From: Treponema sp.
GTDB taxonomy: Bacteria; Spirochaetota; Spirochaetia; Treponematales; Treponemataceae
Assembly (NCBI GenBank): GCA_017553635.1
Contig: JAFZKN010000017.1
Span: 62,001 to 126,000 of the forward strand
DNA: 64,000 bases
Reading direction: 5' to 3'
Positions within the stretch are counted from its first letter, which is position 1, and the number at the start of each line of letters is the position of its first letter. Below, in pieces: positions 60,869-64,000 of this stretch. The translations under genes and the position numbers were made by a program. The notes below the pieces were generated by a model. The model had not been told where the DNA came from. It saw only the letters and a program-made list of their open reading frames with translations, and did no database searches.

Positions 60869-62319
60869 CTTTCAAGACTCCATTCTGCCAGACGATATTC
60901 AAAGAACATAGGACTCTGCATGTTCTTCACTTCGCCATAATATTTTAAAGCAAGCTGATCTTTATTTTTTAATTCATAATATAACGCAAAGTAATAAAGC
61001 ATTTTTCCACGGACATTTGTCTTATCTTCTTTTTGAATTTTCAATGCAATATCTGTTTCTGCATTTCCTGGTCCCATATCGTGAAACAATCTTATCATCT
61101 GGAAATTAAGACTCGTTTTATCTGTCATCTTCTTCATTACTTTTTCAAGAAATAATTTTCCGTTCTGATATTTTCCTGCTTTTGACCAGCATGCAGCAAT
61201 CATAAGAGGATAAGAAATATTTTCTGCATTATATGAATATGCTTTTTCAAAAGCTTCTCTTGCTTCGTCCCAGTTTCCTTCATGCCATGCAAGAATTCCT
61301 AATGCTTCATAAGCAAAATAATATTTTGGATTTGTTTCTACAACTTTACGGTAATCTTTTAATGCCTTATCAAGTTTATTCTGTTCATCATAAAGTCCTG
61401 CGCGGTATGCATAAGCAAGAAAGTAATCAGGATTTATAGAAATTGCTTTTGTCCATGCCTTTTCTGCATCATCAAATTTTCCTAAAAAGCGCGAGTATGT
61501 TCCAAGATCCATATAAAAATCGTAATTATCTTTTTCAATCGCAATCGCTTTCTGAACAAATTCAACTGCATATTTATATCTGTCATCTTCTGCTTCGAGT
61601 TTTCCAAGATACTGATACGCAATCGCATCATTTGGATTTATCTCAAGCATTTTGTTGAACGCTTTTTTTGCTTCTTCGATATCATTTAAATAATAAGAAG
61701 TCTGTCCGTAACCGAAAAGTGCATTCAAATCTTTAGGAGCTTTTACAAGAGCTTTCTGATAATATGTTCTTGCTGTCTTGTATTTTCTCTGGAGTACATT
61801 TTCCTGAGCAAGCTCGATATTTGCCGTCGGATTATTCGGATCAAGCGCAATTACTTTTGATATTGCAGAAGCCTTTTGTGCTTTTGTCTCTTCACCACCG
61901 GCTTTTGCTGCGATTATTTTCATTTCAAGAACATCAATGTTCAATGGATTTTTCTGTTCAAGATAATCTAAAACTAAATTTGCTTCTTCAATCTTTGAGG
62001 CTGAAATTAAAAGAGATGCTTTTATGACAAGAAGTCCTTCGTCCTCTTTTAAATTTTCATCAAGACTGTCAAAAGCCAGGATTGCCTCTTCAAGATTTCC
62101 TGCATTGAGTTTTTTCTGCAGGTCCTGAACAAAACTTACCCTCGGGTTTGCACCTTTATGGGCATTTGCTGCTTTTGATTCTGAAGCCTTGGAACTGACT
62201 TCTGCAGCGAACACAGAAGAACTGAATATCAATACTGCAAAAAACACTGCAGCCGTCTTTATTAATCTTTTTACCGTCATTTTACTGAAATTCCCCTCAG
62301 TTTTAATACTTTTCAACAT
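60865..62319 (-). CDS. Exported tetratricopeptide repeat protein
   Basis: 484 residues with a signal peptide (hydrophobic stretch AAVFFAVLIFSSSVFA). About eight to ten TPR units from residue 60 on, including ALFGYGQTSYYLNDIEEAKK, AIAYQYLGKLEAEDDRYKYA, DLGTYSRFLGKFDDAEKAWT and AYEALGILAWHEGNWDEARE. Probably a periplasmic scaffold. AGGA supports ATG 62319; ATG 62280 behind GAGGGG (wide spacing) is an alternative that gives a more compact signal peptide. Translationally coupled to the TraB-family gene. Confidence 0.87.
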   Translation of the reverse strand: MLKSIKTEGNFSKMTVKRLIKTAAVFFAVLIFSSSVFAAEVSSKASESKAANAHKGANPRVSFVQDLQKKLNAGNLEEAILAFDSLDENLKEDEGLLVIKASLLISASKIEEANLVLDYLEQKNPLNIDVLEMKIIAAKAGGEETKAQKASAISKVIALDPNNPTANIELAQENVLQRKYKTARTYYQKALVKAPKDLNALFGYGQTSYYLNDIEEAKKAFNKMLEINPNDAIAYQYLGKLEAEDDRYKYAVEFVQKAIAIEKDNYDFYMDLGTYSRFLGKFDDAEKAWTKAISINPDYFLAYAYRAGLYDEQNKLDKALKDYRKVVETNPKYYFAYEALGILAWHEGNWDEAREAFEKAYSYNAENISYPLMIAACWSKAGKYQNGKLFLEKVMKKMTDKTSLNFQMIRLFHDMGPGNAETDIALKIQKEDKTNVRGKMLYYFALYYELKNKDQLALKYYGEVKNMQSPMFFEYRLAEWSLER

Positions 62320-62384
62320 CTTTTTTCCTATAAATAGAGGTCAAATAGTTGATTTTCCCGCTTGAAGCAGATAAACTAACTAAA

Positions 62385-64000
62385 ATGCGTAATCATATTG
62401 TTAGAAAGTCATTCGGGCTATTTGTCCTTTACGCCGTTATTATTGTCGGCATTTTTGTAATTCAATTTAGAAGCGATTCTATCATAAGAAAAACCATTCA
62501 TTCAATGAGGGTTACACTTGTAGAGGCTGAAAATAAACCCGGAAGTACAGCTTTAAAAAACCAGTTCCAGGTTGCATATAATGGTCTTCAGTTCTTAGCT
62601 GATGACAATAACCCTATGGAATATTCCCTTAACGGAACTACAAAAAAGGCTGTTCTCAAGAGCTTTGAAGAAACTGATCTTTCCCTTACTCTTTTGTTCT
62701 CTGATGGAATAAAGATTACTTTTGCACTCACAGACGAGTCTGAAAAAGCTCCTTTAATGATTACAGGTGAATTTCCGGAAAAAGTGAACCTTGTTTCCAT
62801 TCCTACAAAGCCTTTAAGCGGCTTTTCATTTACAGACAGAAAAACAAAACAGGCAATTCTCGAAGGAAGAAATTCAACTTATTCCCTCGTAGCACCACAT
62901 TTGGAAAATAATGCCCTTGTTCTTCTTCAGAATTCAAAATTTGCCCGTTACAGTACATATGTTAAGCAGGCTGAATTTTCTATTGACGCTGCTGCAGAGA
63001 TTGCAGGGGCTTCAAAACAGGAATTTCAGAACTCAATTGACTCTTTAAGCTCGACAATCGTCTCAGAATTTATCCGTCAGCGGGAAAGTGATGTGGCATT
63101 TACTGCAAACCTTACAGAACAGACTGTAATCTCTTATGCTGCAATCATGGGTAACTTAGGAAGATACAATGAAGCACTTAATACAGTTCCTGATACATTC
63201 ATAAAAGGCTCAAAAAGGACTTATCTTTCGACTCCTTTCTTTGGAGGGCTTGCAAAAGCAGCTCCCGGCTTACAGATTCAGATGGAAAACTACAGGAACA
63301 TGGTTTTACAGGCAATTTCTTCTTCGTCGTGCGATATTTTCGAAGCTCCTTTCATAGCAGAATACTTTCTCATAAACGAAAAAGATCAGGCTGTTGCAAA
63401 AATCCTTGCAATGCCTGCAAGTCTTACAAACAATAACTTTACAGTTTCTCAGGCAACAGGAATTTTAAGGGTATATTCAGCTTTAACACTCGCAGGCTCA
63501 GAAAGTGCACAGGCCCTTTCTCCTGTCCTCGAACCTTGTGTAAAAAAGATTTCAGATTCATGCAAACTTGATAATCAGAAGATACACGTTGCAGAAAATG
63601 ACATAAATCTCCCTGTAATCCAGGCTGTGGAGGCTGGAGATGCCTTTATTCAGTATGGAATTATCACGGGAATGCAGAATATTGAAAAATGCGGATATCT
63701 TATCGTAAATTCATACCTTTCTGACCTTACAGGACTTGATTTACGCACAATGAGCGAAATTTATCCTATTCTGGTTCATAATAACACATTCTACCCGCAC
63801 TTTGCTAAGATCAGAATGGTAGACGGAATCCCTGTATGGGCATGGACAATTGCACGTAGCATCAATATTACTCTTGATGAAAACAAGACGATTTACACAG
63901 ATATAGACTTCCCTCTGGGACTTACTCACTATCTGATTTTAAGTGGCATTAATCCGTTTATAAGAATTCAGATTTATAACATGGACTTTAGAACTGACCC
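62385..64000 (+). CDS. Membrane-anchored protein of unknown function, truncated by the window
   Basis: 538 codons up to the right edge, no stop reached. One N-terminal membrane helix (FGLFVLYAVIIVGIFVIQF), then a mostly extracytoplasmic body (SFTDRKTKQAILEGRNSTYS, ASKQEFQNSIDSLSSTIVSE, SYLSDLTGLDLRTMSEIYP). I do not recognise a named family; it reads like a conserved spirochaetal hypothetical protein. It diverges from the TPR gene with a 65-base gap. The SD is weak. Confidence 0.75.
   Translation, partial: MRNHIVRKSFGLFVLYAVIIVGIFVIQFRSDSIIRKTIHSMRVTLVEAENKPGSTALKNQFQVAYNGLQFLADDNNPMEYSLNGTTKKAVLKSFEETDLSLTLLFSDGIKITFALTDESEKAPLMITGEFPEKVNLVSIPTKPLSGFSFTDRKTKQAILEGRNSTYSLVAPHLENNALVLLQNSKFARYSTYVKQAEFSIDAAAEIAGASKQEFQNSIDSLSSTIVSEFIRQRESDVAFTANLTEQTVISYAAIMGNLGRYNEALNTVPDTFIKGSKRTYLSTPFFGGLAKAAPGLQIQMENYRNMVLQAISSSSCDIFEAPFIAEYFLINEKDQAVAKILAMPASLTNNNFTVSQATGILRVYSALTLAGSESAQALSPVLEPCVKKISDSCKLDNQKIHVAENDINLPVIQAVEAGDAFIQYGIITGMQNIEKCGYLIVNSYLSDLTGLDLRTMSEIYPILVHNNTFYPHFAKIRMVDGIPVWAWTIARSINITLDENKTIYTDIDFPLGLTHYLILSGINPFIRIQIYNMDFRTD

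Overview
The window looks like a chromosomal segment of a spirochaete, most likely a gut or rumen Treponema. The evidence is the low GC content, the Treponema-style ribosomal protein sequences, the many short lipoproteins with a spirochaetal lipobox, an Asn at the rifampicin-resistance position of RpoB that is typical of spirochaetes, and a xylan-degradation enzyme (GH120). Species assignment is inference; no rRNA gene is present.

Layout. 1-1.8 kb: malQ (cut by the left edge) and leuB. 1.9-2.7 kb: three tRNA genes (Ile2/Met CAT, Glu CTC, Gln CTG); the CAT tRNA is followed by a tandem array of hairpin units that repeat its 3' end. 2.7-6.3 kb: hsp20 behind a sigma-54-type promoter and a heavily structured leader, then an RlpA/SPOR protein and a large lipoprotein. 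6.3-15.6 kb: a nine-gene run on the minus strand, livJ-livH-livM-livG-livF, a CBS-ACT protein, an unknown protein, a PtsN-like EIIA and transketolase. 15.6-32.3 kb: the str/S10/spc/alpha ribosomal superoperon from rpsL to rplQ, ending in a small zinc-ribbon protein. 32.5-34.8 kb: a GH120 beta-xylosidase on the plus strand and a small TSCPD protein, lying between rpoC and rpsL. 34.8-46.6 kb: tRNA-Thr, rpmG, tRNA-Trp, secE, nusG, rplKAJL, rpoB, rpoC. 46.8-56.5 kb: an accessory surface region with four lipoproteins (a 1767-residue beta-helix/BspA-repeat protein, a 795-residue companion, a DUF1566-like protein and an FGE-sulfatase-like protein) and a nuclease/transposase remnant. 56.7-64 kb: serine acetyltransferase, a candidate minus-strand small RNA, a NusG-II-domain protein, radA, a TraB-family membrane protein with a TPR protein, and a spirochaetal membrane-anchored protein cut by the right edge.

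Most of the window is core information-processing machinery read in one direction (minus). The more unusual signals lie between genes: the tRNA-linked hairpin array, the hsp20 control region, a candidate small RNA with its own promoter and terminator, several structured leaders in the ribosomal operons, and a terminator for the rpoBC operon embedded in the coding end of the convergent xylosidase gene. Start codons were re-chosen from Shine-Dalgarno (SD) positions where the longest open frame looked wrong. Promoter and RNA calls are by eye and untested.
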